Assembly (NCBI GenBank): GCA_015056415.1
Contig: SVGJ01000003.1
Coordinates: 55,254-119,253, forward strand
From: Clostridiales bacterium
GTDB taxonomy: Bacteria; Bacillota; Clostridia; Christensenellales; Aristaeellaceae
Reading direction: 5' to 3'
DNA: 64,000 bases
Numbering within the stretch: position 1 is the first letter of the stretch; each line of letters opens with the position of its first letter. The notes beneath the pieces were generated by a model. That model was given only the letters and a program-made list of their open reading frames with translations, was not told the origin of the DNA and did not search any database. Positions 1-13,000 of the stretch are shown here, one piece after another. A program made the position numbers and the translations under genes.

Positions 1-213
1 AGTCAGGCGCAGGCGCTGGAGAACACCATGAAAGAAAATCAGCGCGAAGCCGACCGTCGTCTGGATGAACTGACCAGAAGGCTCGCCGCGCTGGAAGGGA
101 AAAACATCCGGCGATTCCGGTGGAAAAAGAACAGGATCAGTCAGCTGACACTGCTGGCGGGCGTCACAGGCGTCATATGGCTGCTGGTGACGGTGCTGGG
201 GCTCTTTCAATAA
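1..213 (+). CDS. C-terminal fragment of a small coiled-coil plus single-TM protein (XhlA-like appearance), truncated by window start
   Basis: Frame 1 is open from base 1 (SQAQALENTMKENQREADRRLDELTRRLAALEG... then hydrophobic LLAGVTGVIWLLVTVLGLFQ stop). Confidence 0.5.
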   Translation, partial: SQAQALENTMKENQREADRRLDELTRRLAALEGKNIRRFRWKKNRISQLTLLAGVTGVIWLLVTVLGLFQ

Positions 214-251
214 GCGCGTGCCGCGCGTGTGGAGATGCGGAAAGGAAGCAG

Positions 252-746
252 ATGAAGACCTACGCTCAAATCGTTCGGGAGTACAAAAAGCGCCGGCGGG
301 ACACAGTGGCGGACGCCATTGCCGCAGGGCTGACTTACATGGACGAGCTGGCTGTTGACGCCGGAGTGCTGGAAGAAACCGGGCTGCTGCAGGAGTTGGG
401 CGGCTCCGTGTGCGGCGCGCTGCCGTTTGTGAGCATCGCGGCCATGGAGGGCGCCAAGGTGCTGCTGGGGCGCAAGCCGGGGGTGACCGGGCTGAAGGAT
501 GGCGCTTGCCGCATGGTGAAGACCGGCGCAGCGATGGGCGTGGGCAGTGCGGTCGCCTCCGCGGCGGGGCCCTGGGCGGCGATCCCTGTCAGCGTGGGGG
601 TCCGGGTATTGTTTGACCGCTATCGTTCCGCGGCGCTCACGGGGCTGCGGGTACGGGGGAGGATCGACCGGCTGAAGGAGCTGAACGCATTCCTGCGACG
701 GGAGGATGCGGTGAATAAGCCAGAAGCTGTGGTGAGGCTTGAATGA
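252..746 (+). CDS. Hypothetical protein with glycine/alanine-rich hydrophobic segment
   Basis: ORF 120-746; internal ATG at 252 (MKTYAQIVREYKKRR...) is the more plausible start, after AGGAAG. Confidence 0.55.
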   Translation: MKTYAQIVREYKKRRRDTVADAIAAGLTYMDELAVDAGVLEETGLLQELGGSVCGALPFVSIAAMEGAKVLLGRKPGVTGLKDGACRMVKTGAAMGVGSAVASAAGPWAAIPVSVGVRVLFDRYRSAALTGLRVRGRIDRLKELNAFLRREDAVNKPEAVVRLE

Positions 747-932
747 CCAGAGGGGCGTGGAGCTTCAATGTTACATCACGCAGGGGAAAATTAAATTTTC
801 ATTTCTAAAATATGGCTATATAGGCGGATGAATAAACAAAAATGATGGAGATAACCGGATATGGCCGAAAAAACGTGTGTTCGATTTGTAACAATTTGTA
901 AATAATGTATATGTATGCGAAAACCGGGCAGA

Positions 933-961
933 TTGACGGGGTGGGGGGCAAATGGTAAAAT
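933..961 (+). promoter_or_regulatory. Putative sigma-A promoter of the giant surface protein gene: TTGACG - 17 bp - TAAAAT
   Basis: -35 at 933-938, -10 at 956-961, exact 17-bp spacer, inside an AT-rich island in otherwise GC-rich DNA. Confidence 0.6.
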
Positions 962-1073
962 ATAGTGAAAAATTTTATCGATCCGGATGAAGGCTATGCA
1001 GAACGGAATATGTTGATCATTGACCGTGTTTGCTTTGCAGTATAGGCAGATTATAGAACCTGGAGGGGAATAC

Positions 1074-4000
1074 ATGACGCGGGGAAATGTTTGGACACGG
1101 AGAGTCACAGCGGCAGTGCTGGCTGTGATGCTTTGTCTTGGCGAAGTATGCGTTCCCGGCCAACTGGCTTTTGCAGATAATCATATCGTAACCACAAGCA
1201 GCGATCTGTCGCCTGTGACACCAGAATCGCCCGAAACGACAACAGAGCCGGGTACGGGAACGGAAACAGATGCGCCTCAGGAAACGGCGAAACCGACCGA
1301 AGGTCTGGAAACGCCGGACGAAACAACGGAGGCTCCGCAGGAAACGCCTGCCGTTGAACCAACGCCGGAGAATGTTGCCCAACCGAGTGATGCGCCTGAA
1401 GTGACCGAAGAACCGACCATGGCCCCCGAAGCGTCCGGCGAAGAGACTGTTGCTCCGCAGGAAACAGAGCCCGTTGAGACAACGCCGGAGAATACCGTTC
1501 AGCCTACGGAAGAGATAGAAGAAACCACAAAACCGACCAATGGTCTGGAAACGACGGAAGAGCCTGTACCGGCGTCGCCGTCCATAATCGGCCTGACTGC
1601 CGCCAACAGCCTGATCCAGCTGGGAGAGACGGCGGTCTGGTCGTTTGCATATGAAGCAGCGGATCACGCTTTCTACACGATAAAGGATCCTTCCGGTCAG
1701 ACCGTTGGCGAAGGGGATGCCTCCGCTGCGGGCGAGGTGAGCTTCGCGCCTTCCGGCGCCGGAATCTATACGCTGACGCTGACTGCCTCCGCCGGGGAGC
1801 AGTCTGTTTCCGCTTCTGCCGCTGTGGCGGTGATCGACGGCGCCTGCAGCATGACCCTGACGGCGCTGGACCGCTATGCTGTGGCGGAAAGCAAATCCAT
1901 GCAGTACGAGGCGGCGGTAAGCGGCGGGTGCGCACCCTATACCCTTGTGTTTGACGTGCGGCTGGGCGGCGCGTCTGTCCACAGCGAAACCGCCGTGCTG
2001 GACGCGGCGGGCACGGCTTCCTTTGGCTACATGCCCCTGACTGACGGCGAATACGCTGTGTCCGTCACGGTCACTGACGCCGCCGGCCAGGAGTCCTCGG
2101 CTGAAGCCCTGATGCCCGTGGCGGTGAATCTGTTTGAAACCGCGGAGGATTGGGATGCCAGCGTCAGCGGCGTAAGGCTGACGGGCGACTGGCGCGAGGA
2201 TCTTGTGGCCGTTGCCCGCACGCAGATCGGCGTGGCTGAGAGCACGCGCAATTTCATCATCAACGAGCAGGGCGAGGTCGCGGGATATACCCGTTACGGC
2301 CACTGGTATGGCGCCAATTATTCCGAATGGTGCGCCATGTTTGTTTCCTTCTGCCTGCATTATGCAAAGATCCCCGCTGCCGCCTTCCCGCAGGAGGCAG
2401 GGTGCTCCACGTGGCAGCGCCAGCTGAGCGCCATGGGCATTTATGAGGCCGATACGCAACAGTATGTGCCGGAGCGGGGCGATCTGGTCTTCTTCAGCAC
2501 GGAGGGTTCCGCTGCCCCTGAGCACGTCGGCATTGTCACGCGGGTAACGGAGGACAGCATCAGCACCATTGAGGGCAACAGGAACCATCAGGTGCAGGAA
2601 CGGTCCTACAAACGCGCGGATCCCGATATCGCCGGTTATGCCAGCATGCGCAGGGCGATGGATCGCGCCGGTATCCTTGAGAAGTACGAGCAGATCGACG
2701 TGACGGTGGATCTGAATGCCCAGGCCACGGAGAAGCCGGCCATCGACCTGCCCCCGGCAGAGAAGACGGGCGAAGCCGGTCAGCTTGACGTGACGGTGGA
2801 TTTCACTTCCCCTGACGGGCTCACCTATGAGCACGATGAGGTACAGCCGTCTGAAACGTCTCAGCCCACGGCGGAGGCGACTGCGGCTGCCGATGAGTCC
2901 GAAGCGACCACGGAACCTTCCGATGCACCCGAAGTGGCGGACGCTCCGGCTGAGGAGCATATTTTCGAGAGTGCTGTGGGCGAGACGATCACGCTGCAGG
3001 TTCCGCTGATGGAGAAAACTGAATATCAGTGGCAGCGCAGCCTGAAGGACGGCGGCGAGTGGGAGAGCATCCGTGATGACGCTATCGCCACGGGCTGGGA
3101 TACCTGTGCGCTGAGCATCGTGGTGACGGAGGAGAACGCCCAGTATCAATACCGCTGCCTGATCCGCCAGCAGGAGGAACCGTCTGACGGCGGCCTCCTT
3201 TCGGTGCTTTTCGGCATTTCTACAGCCAGTGCGGACATGGAGGACGAGTGGGTCGCTCTTCCGCAGGTGTTTTCCATCGCTCTGGCGGAGGAAAGCGGCG
3301 GCAGCCAGATCTCCATCAGCGGCTACACACAGAATCTGCTGATCTACAACTACATCTACTATACCAATTCCGACGGCAAGGAAATGCTGCCCGGCGGCGG
3401 CTCGAGGCTGGAGATCTCCGGCAATGCTCCCGCCGGCGTGAACATCCTTATCGGCGATCAGGCCGATGGCAGCGCCGGGGCGAATCAGGCCCCCATTGCG
3501 GGCTTTGACATCGCGCTGGGGCTGGCGGACAGCCAGAATACCGTGACGGTCTATCCGGTCAACGGCGGCAACAACGATGTGAAAATGACGGTTTCGGGTG
3601 CGGCCAGTATGGCAAAGCTGGTGGTGGAGGGCTCCCTCTCCCTGACCCTGAACGCCGATCTGACGATCGATGAGGCGGCGCTGAGCAGCGGTGCCGCGCT
3701 TGTGGTGAACACCAATGGGCACACACTGACCATCGGCACGCTCACCGGCGGCGAGGTCACGCTGAACGGCAACGGCACCGTTGTGGTGCGCAACGCCCTG
3801 CGTGCGGACAGTCTGACTGTTGACAAAGTGACGCTGAACGGCTCCGGTACGGCCGGTATCACTGCAGCCACGGAGATCAGCGTCAACAGCGCGTCCATCC
3901 AGCGCGCGGCCCTGTTTGGCTTTGATGCCTCGGCTCAGGGCGAGTGCAGGCTCAGCTTTAGCGGCAGCAATACCCTCAGCGAGATCAGGGCGGTGGGCGC

Positions 4001-7000
4001 CGGCGATGGCTGCGCGGCCCTGGTGGATATCTCCGGCCTGAGCAGCATTGGCAGCTATACGGGCATCAACATCATCTGCGATTATGCGGTGGCGTACACC
4101 GAAGCGGTAACGGATCCCGAGGGGCCTGTGACGATCCAGCCCGGCCTGGGCTGGCCGACCTCCTACAGGGCCACGTCCACGGGTCTGAACAATGCGGTGC
4201 ATACCATCATCGGCAGCCGCGCGCAGACGGATGCAGGTATGGGCGCGTATACGGAGAGCGCCTCCGGCACGCTGGCGCTGCCTGATTACGCTATGCCGGG
4301 CTATACCTTTGGCAACTGGCAGTTCAATGGCGCAGGGGAAGGCATCGTGCAGCTGAGCGCGATCTCCGGCGATGTGACGCTGCAGGCTGTGCTTGTTCCC
4401 TATGACGTGACGGTCGTGATGGATCTGGGATACGATCCCTCCGCGCTGACGAACGACACCGTGCCCGCGCGGACGACGGTGCAGCAGACCTGCTTCGGCC
4501 AGACGGTGGCCCTGGAAAAGCCTGTTCGCTTCGGATATCAGTTCAAGGGCTGGGCCGTCCCGGACAAAATGGCGCCCACGCTTGAAAATGAGTATGTCAT
4601 CAACAATATGGAACATCTTGCCGCGCCGGGCGATGGGGAAACGGCTTATTCGCTGACCCTTGAGGCGCAGTGGAGCGAGGATGTTTTCCCGGTGTACCTG
4701 AATATCCCGGAAAGCGACGGTTCGCTTTCCTCGGCGGATCTGTACATCGCCCTGGTGGATGAGCCCGGCGAAAGCGACTGGATGCTCATCGGTGATTTCC
4801 TGGCCGAATACAGCGGGCTGTTCAAAAAGTCAACAGAGAACGCCTTTACCATTGCCAACAACGAGGACGGCATCCGCTTTGGCGAGACGCTGGACGATTG
4901 GTTTGCCCGCCTGGGCGGACAGGTCGGCGAGGATTGGGGCCTGCCTGTGCTGCGGCTGGTGCAGGATGGAACGTCCAAGGAGTTTACCGCCTGGCAGGCA
5001 AGCGGCGTGCCGATGACCGGCGCCCATGCGATGACCAATGTGGGCGAGTACGGCCTGCTGCATACTGGCGGAGCACTGCTGGAGGAATACCAGGCAATGC
5101 TGCACACCAGCCAGCCGGTAACGCTGACGGCGCAGTTCGTCGCGGGCTTCACGCTGACGGTGAACGGCCTGAACAGCTCCTGGGAGATCTGGCTGGAAGA
5201 CAAGGGCTCCTCTGTGGCGACCAAGAAGCTCGAGGCTGATGCCTCGGGCAGGATCGATCAGGTGATGATCCCGCTGGGAACCAAGCTGCACTGGCGCCTG
5301 AGCAAGAGCAGCGCGGACTTCGGCCTGGGCATCACGCCGTGGGCCTTCGAATACGCCACGGGCTTTGATTTCGACATCGTGGAGAATCCTTATGCGCCGG
5401 CTAATGATGCGTATATCGATTATGTGTTCACCATGCCGACCTGCAATGTGACCGCCACGCTGGATGACGAGACTGTGTGGATCAATCTGGCCCACAGCCC
5501 CATCACCTTTGAGCGCAAGCATACATACAACAACCGTACGCTGGATGGCTTCTGGTACAACAGGAAGCTGACAGAACTGACGCCCATTTACCGCAACGCG
5601 GACGGAGCGTACTTCTACGCGTGGGATTTCAACGCCAGATTCCATGTTACCTCGGCCAATGAAGCCACGCAGAACCAGCTGACGCTGGTGGACGCCATGA
5701 CCGTTGTGCTGAAGGAATGTAACCTGCAGCCCACCAGCGCGTTTATGAGCGACGCCGTGGACCGCAAGCTGGCCGGCACCACGGCAGAGGGCAAGCTGGC
5801 CAAGACCGGCACGGCCAAGTACGGCAATATCGTGATCAGCACCACGGCTGTCCAGCAGTACGCGGTGAACCTGATCGTGCAGGGAACCAACACCATTGGC
5901 GCCATTTTCCCCAATAACATCAAGACAGAGGTGGGTTATACCACCACGCTGAAGGTCAGCGGCGAAAACAACGGCGTGCTGAATCTCGGCGGTCTGTGGG
6001 GAACCTACAAAGCAACCTTATCCAATCTGACGATCAACTCTATCGAAACAAATTCTGAATATCTCTGCGCCGTCACCACCGGTGGCGAGGGCAGAGATGT
6101 GGAGCTGACATTCAGCGGCTGTGTGATCAACGCGCCCGAAAAGCGCGTGGGCAGCCGGTACTCCCCGGTGAAGTTCAGCAATGCCACAACGGCCGATGTG
6201 GCCAGCACCTATGGCTATAGCGGCGTGGAGCTTTCCGGAAAGAGCTTTGTACGGATCCGCGGCAATGCCGAAAGCAACCACCGGACCACCGTTGTTGACA
6301 CGGGATGTTCGCTGCTGGTGGAAGGCAACCTGACCTTCTCCTGGAACCATGGCACTGCCACCGCAACGGTGAAGGGCGCGCTTGTGGTGAAGGGCAGCCG
6401 CTGCGACCTGGGCAACCTGTCGATGTCCGGCTCCGGCGCGCTGATCGTATCCAACATAATCACCCTGGGCAAGACCTGCACCGTCAGCGGCGGTACCATT
6501 GTGACCAACCAGATCATGAATACGCCCTATTCGGTCAGCCATGGTATCCTGGCCGATTCCAACGGCGATAACGCTTACCTGGCGACCTATGCCCAGGATG
6601 CGGAAAACGCAACGGTTTATAACTTTAATGGCGGCAATATCTATCTGCTGGGCCGCAAATACAGTGCATCACTGAAGGCCAGCGACGCGGCCAATCCCGT
6701 TTCGTCCGTCATCGACGGATTGCTGGATGAAAACGGCGCGCTGGTTGGGACTTCCGTGTCCCACGCAACGGCCTACAGCGCCGTGCAGGCAGCGACCGCT
6801 ACCGCCACCGAATGCTTTGTGCTGGGCAACAGCGCATGGACCAGTGCAACCTCCCGCTCCCGTTCGGTGAGCTTTGCCGGCAGCAAGATCTATGCCGCGG
6901 GCAACATCACCCTTTTCAATGATACCAACGTTTCCGCCGGCAGCATTGAGTGCGCGGGCGTATTGTCCAGCAAGCATACGCTGAACGTGACCGGCGGCAG

Positions 7001-10000
7001 CATTACCGCCCAGGGCGTCGGCAACGCCTACAACATCACCACGGCAGAGAGCGGCCTGTACCGATATGCCAAGACGAATATCACCGGCGGTACGCTGGTG
7101 GTGGACGGCCTTGGCGCCGTTGCAGCGCCCATTGCCGGCGTGGACGCCTGCAGCGTGGTGACCATCGGCTCCGGTGCGAGCATCCGTCCCCGCACGGGCG
7201 ATGCGGTGCATGTGCGGAACGTGCTGTATGTCAACTATGTGGGCAGCGAGGACGCCTTTGAGCTTCCGGCGGTCCCTGCACAGAATCCGCGCAGCCTGAT
7301 CTTCGAGGCGGATGTTCCTGCCGGAAGCACCAGCTTTTCCGGCTTGCTGACAATGAATGGCGACGCCGTGTTCGCGCAGCCGAAGCTGGCCGACACCGGC
7401 GCGGACGCCGCTTGGGCATATGACGCGGTGGATGGCACCTCCACCGGGATGATCACGGCCAACGGCTATGTCAACGGCACGGACCAGGATGGCTTCGTAT
7501 ACGATGACCATGATTTCGTAGCCCTGTATGCTGTGAAGGACAGCTATCCCCTGCTGGTGCAGGGCACCTACAACGGCGGCTTTACCGTATCCGTCGGGCA
7601 GGACGACGCCGAGACCGTGCTGACGGCCAATGGCTCGGTTGACGCGCCTGTGGCCCGGCCTGTGACCATCACGCTGGACGATGAAGCGCGCTTCCGGCGC
7701 ACGGTGGTGTGGTACAAGGATACGGCCGGCGTTCCCGTGAACGTGCTGAGCCTGCCCGGCGCTGTGATGGACGAGCAAAACCGTACCATCACTTTCCCCA
7801 TGCCTTCCTTTGATGTGGAGGTGTGGATCACCGAGGAGCTCACGCTGGATCTGTACCGCTATCCCATATCCTTCACGCAGGAAGGCTTCCGCGTGGAATG
7901 GGACAAGACCCGTGACACCAGCGATTTCGCCTACGCGGGCGATCTGCGCGTGGAGCAATCCAATATCACCACGATGAAGGTCAACTGCTGGGACGCCACC
8001 GCGGCGGTGGATAATGTCATCCTTGCCAATGGCAGCGGCGCCAGCTATGCCACAACAAACTATTTCCGCTTTGAGGCGGGCGCTGATGATCTGGCGCGTA
8101 CGGTGACCCTGCACCAGATCCAGCAAACCGGCGGCGCTGACAACGTGGGTAATCTGGTGGCCGATGGCGTTGACGCCAGGCTGGTGATCGATGGCATCGT
8201 GCAGGTGACGCATATCAATGTGCCTGAAAACGCCTCCATCGACATCTCCGGCAAGGCCGGCCAGAACTCGACGACGGATGTGTTCTACGTCTATCAGCCC
8301 AGCCTGTCGTCCTCTGCCAGCTATGCTATCGGAACGCTTCAGGGCAAAGCGGGCGATGTGGCGCTGCACAATATGCGTGTGCTCGTTCCGCGCCACAGCA
8401 CGATGGTTTACTCCCAGACTTCCAATCCCGCGGCCACCTTCCTCATGGAGAACTGCACGTATGTCCATGGCGTGGAGTATGCCTATTCGGCGATCGTGCA
8501 AAAAATTGGCACGGTAAAGCTGGTGGGCAGCACCGTTGAGATCATCGCGGATACCGGCCACAGCAACATAAACATCGCCGGCGTCACCACCTTCGAAGCG
8601 GTGGACAGCACCATCAGGCATACCATTGGTTCCAGTACGGGCGCGTCCAACAGCTTCTTCAACGGCGCCAAGAACGTGACCTTCAACAATACCCAGTTTG
8701 AGCAGACGTGGAGGAGCAGCACCTCCAGCGCCAACTATCAGTATGCGATCAATTACGGCAGCGAGCCCACATCCTTCGTGCTGACCAATGGCTCCTCCTA
8801 CACCAGCAACTATCGCCAGCTGTTCAAAAAGCTGGTGCTGGACGGCGACAGCGCCGTGAGCATACAGGGCGACGCCAGCGAAACCGTGCTTTTCTGCAAG
8901 GATCTCACCGTCAACAGCGGCACGGTGGAAGCGGATAATATCATCATTTCCGGCTTCTACACCGGTGACGTGAAGGATGAGACCGCGGTTTTGGCCGCGC
9001 TGGAGGCCGGGACCAGCGTGATCACTTCCGGTACATTGACCATGAACGGCGGCATGGTGAGCGCCACCGGCTTCATCGGCGGCGACGCCAATGCCGTGAT
9101 CAACGTGGCGGGCGGTACGCTTGAGGCCAAGGAGATCGGCACTTCCGGCCTGCTGTATGGCTTTGCCCAGTATATTCCCAGGGTGAATGAGCCGTATTTC
9201 TACACCAGCAGCGTGTATACAAGCAAAGCCAGTCTCGACCTGGGTGCGACGGTCAACATCAGCGACGGTACGGTGAACGTGGCCGAGGACGGCTATCTGG
9301 GCGGCGTGAACGCGCAGGTCAATGTGACCGGCGGCCTTGTTCAGCTTGCTCCCGGCTCGCTGATGGGCATGAACGCGGAGCAGGAGAATGCCTATCTGCT
9401 CAACCGCGCCGAAACGACGCCTGCCACGGTGACGATCACCGGCGGCAAGGTGGAGCATACGGGCGAATGCATCATGGACGAAGGCCTGACGGGGAATGGC
9501 GGCTCGATCAGCACCCCCTATGGCACGGTGAGCATCAGCGGCAGCGCCACGGGCGTTCATGTCCATGACCTGGTGGCGGAGCATGGCTCCATCACGATCT
9601 CCGATACGGGTAATGAATACTACGATAATCCCTACGCCGGCGAGGACCTCAACGCGGGGGATGAGAAGATCAACGTCCGGGTGGATAACCTGCTGCAGGC
9701 AGGCAGCAGCCTGAGCCTTGTCAACGCCACGGTGTATGCCGAGACCGCCTATGTGAATCCTGCCCAGGGCGAAACCGCCGAGCTGAGCATCATCCCCGGC
9801 GGCAATCTGCATACCCCGGCGCTGTATGTGAACGGCAATTACGGCAAGGCGCCCCAGTCCACCGGCGCTTCCAACATCGAAATGATCAGCTACCAATACA
9901 TTCACGGCAATGAGAAGAAGTCCGTTGTGTATGTGCTGAATCAGGAAATGTGTCCCTATGCGGACAACTATACGATCGTCAATGACAACGTCAACGGCTA

Positions 10001-13000
10001 CACCTATACCCCTGCCGCGCCCGAGATCATCCCCCTGACCGATCCTGTGTGGATGGGCCGTGTGTTCCTTGGCTGGTATACGGATCCTTCCTTCAGTGAG
10101 GAGAGCCGGATCACCGAGCTGAGTACGGACATGACCAGCGGCTATGTGCTTTACGCGAAGTGGGCGTATGACACGGTGCGCTTCTCGGTCATCGTTCCCG
10201 CCACGCTGCGTGAGCTGAGCGATGCGGGTGTTTTCCAGAACGAACGTACCGGCATTGAGGGCTACTGGGACGAGCAGGCGCAGACCTTCACCTTCAGGAA
10301 AACTGTGGATATCCCTTATGGCTCCAGCATTGTTTCCGGCCTGGAGCTGGACAGCAACTACCAGCTCTCCTCCCTGCGCGTGAGCTCTGTGCAGTATAAC
10401 GAGAACGACTATGCCGACCAGGCGGTGGAAGCGGTCAACACAGGTATTTACGAACTGTATCTGGACAAGGTGGAAAACAATGTTACCACAAAGCTTGACG
10501 ACGATATGGCCGATGTGACGATCGAGCTGATGGCCACCGGTACGGTGAAAAAGCGCCTGTTCCTGACGCTGGATCTGAACCTGAACGGCGGTTATCCTGT
10601 GGACGCTGCGTTCCCCGCCGGCTCTGCCAGCCCGGAGGAGGCGACGGCCACCACATGGACCTCGGCCGTGGAAACGGGCCAGAACGTCGGTTCTGCCGAG
10701 GGCTTTGTGATCGACGGCGGCATGGTGACGCCCACGGCAGTGGGCTATGACTTCCTGGGCTGGTACACCACTGCGGAATGGGCCGGCGACGGCGCTGCGG
10801 TACTGCCGGAGGATGTGCCCACGAACCATGCGACCTACTATGCGCACTGGCAGCCTAAAACCTACCTTGTGGCCTTTGACGCGCAGGAGGGCAACCTGCT
10901 GACCGCTGACGGTGGACTGCCCACCGATCAGACCGATGCGCAGACGCTTTTCGCGCTGATCAAGTACGACGCGCCGCTGAGCAGCATGCTTTACGTTACC
11001 GAAAGCGACGGCCTGTGGTCTGTTGCCGACGAGCAGACCGGAAGGCTCCCCGCCGCGTGGAAAACGGGCGAGGCCTTCAGCGCCTGGTACGCGGACGCGG
11101 ACGTCACGCAGCCGGTGGCAGACGCCACGTGCTTCAATGTGACCAGCCTGACGGGCAGCATCGATGTGAACGCTGAGGCGCTGGAGAATCCCGATGGCAC
11201 ATGGACTGCCGGAGCGTGCGGCGCTCAGTTCACGCCTGTATACGCGCAGACGGTCTTCCGCTTCCATGCCAACGGCGGCTATTTGAAGGATGGCGGAAAT
11301 CTGCTGTCCACGCTGACGGCGCAGAGAACGGAGCATCAGCCCTTCCCGGGCTATACCGATATTGCTGCAAACGCGCCGGACAGCAGCGTTTACGATGTTA
11401 TCGCCCTGCATGATTGCGATTGCGGCAGCACACAGATGGCTATCCTCAGCACCACGGCGCAGGCATTCGAGGCGCTGGGCAAATCCCACGCCGAAAGCGA
11501 CTATCGCCATGCCGTGCAGCGGGTGGGCTACACCTTCTGCGGATGGTATGAATCGCCCGAAGCCGCAGCGGAAGCCGTGGCCAGCGGTAACTTCAGCCAG
11601 GCGGCCGGTACGGTAGCACAGTATCCCGAAGCGACCGAGGTGGATCTGTACGCCGCATGGGCCCCCAACAGCTACACCGTGAATTTGCAGGCTCCCGCCG
11701 ACATGGACGCGTACAGCGGATACAGCACGGGGAGCCAGACCCTTCAGGCACACGTAACGGTGGGGCAGAGCGTCAGCGACGCTGCGTGGCCCGGCCGCGC
11801 CGATGAGAACTGGTATGCCTATAACCGGGCGGAAGGGGACGGCGGAGACGACAAGCTGCGCCGCTACCTGCTGGGCTATACCTTCGATCAGCTGGATCCC
11901 GGCGATTCCCGCCAGGGCGAAAACGGCTACGATGTGTATCTGGAATACGCCAGAACCATTACGAAGGTGATCAACGCCGGCTGCGTCTTCACGGGCACGG
12001 AAGCGGATACCGCCGGAACGGTCTTCAAGATCCCCATGAGGGAGTACGATATCTCTACTGTGCCGGATTATCCGGACGGCGCCGAGTTCGACCTGTATGC
12101 CGTGTACCGCGAGCGGTCGCTGGTGTTCATCGAAAAGTATGAGCTGGATGGCGTTTCCTATCAGAAGGTGCTTTCCTCCGGCCCGGTGGATACCTACGAT
12201 AATTACCCCGCGCGCTATGCCGCTGATACGGAAAACGGCAGCTACGCAATGCTGCGCGACGCCGACTTCACCCTGAAGTACTGGGTCGTGAACGGCTCGG
12301 AAGGCACGATCTTCCCGAGTACGGAGGAAGCGTACAGGAATAATCTCGAGCAGTATAAAACCACGGCACAGAGCATGGGCGCCTACGATGTGAACGTATA
12401 TACTGTATACACGGCCAATGTCGAGATCGACCGACAGCTGATCGCATCGACCGTGCCCACGGAAAACCGCTCCTATGCCAATGCCGCCATGCCCGGCAGC
12501 ATCCGCGAGGACGTTATGAGCTACACCCTGGAGCTGCCTGAGGGATTCCATCTGGTCGACAATACGGAGATGGCGGCCAACCGCTTTGATCCTGCATGGA
12601 ACGCTGATGGTCAGTCCCATACGGCAAACGATACGGCGGCCATCTGGATGGAGCTGAAGGATACCGCCGGAACAGTCCATTACCAGGGCTGGCTGCAGCA
12701 GGCGGAGACGCCGGTGCCGCTGGGCACGTCAAACGTCTCCAAGGATTGGAAGATCGAATTGACGATGTACCACTCCTCGGTCATTTCCGATACCAGGGAA
12801 TACCTGCTGCCGATCGAGTTCAGCTTTGCGAAGGAAACGGATCAGTCCGTGGCGCTGAATGTCACGGTCGTGCTGAAGCCCACCCTGTATCAGGTGAATT
12901 ACCAGGCGATCCTGCCGGATAATCCGCTGCCGGATGTGCCCCTGGTGATCCAGCCCAACGACCTTGAGCCGGCACAGGATGGTCGCAGCTATGTCAGCAC

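Noticed and set aside
1017-4616. 1,199-aa ORF antisense to the giant gene
   Set aside because: Shadow ORF caused by GC-rich codon bias; low-complexity His/Arg/Gly composition and no recognisable domains, while the + frame has signal peptide and CHAP motifs
6669-12680. 2,003-aa ORF antisense to the giant gene
   Set aside because: Same shadow effect; the sense frame carries the repeat architecture throughout
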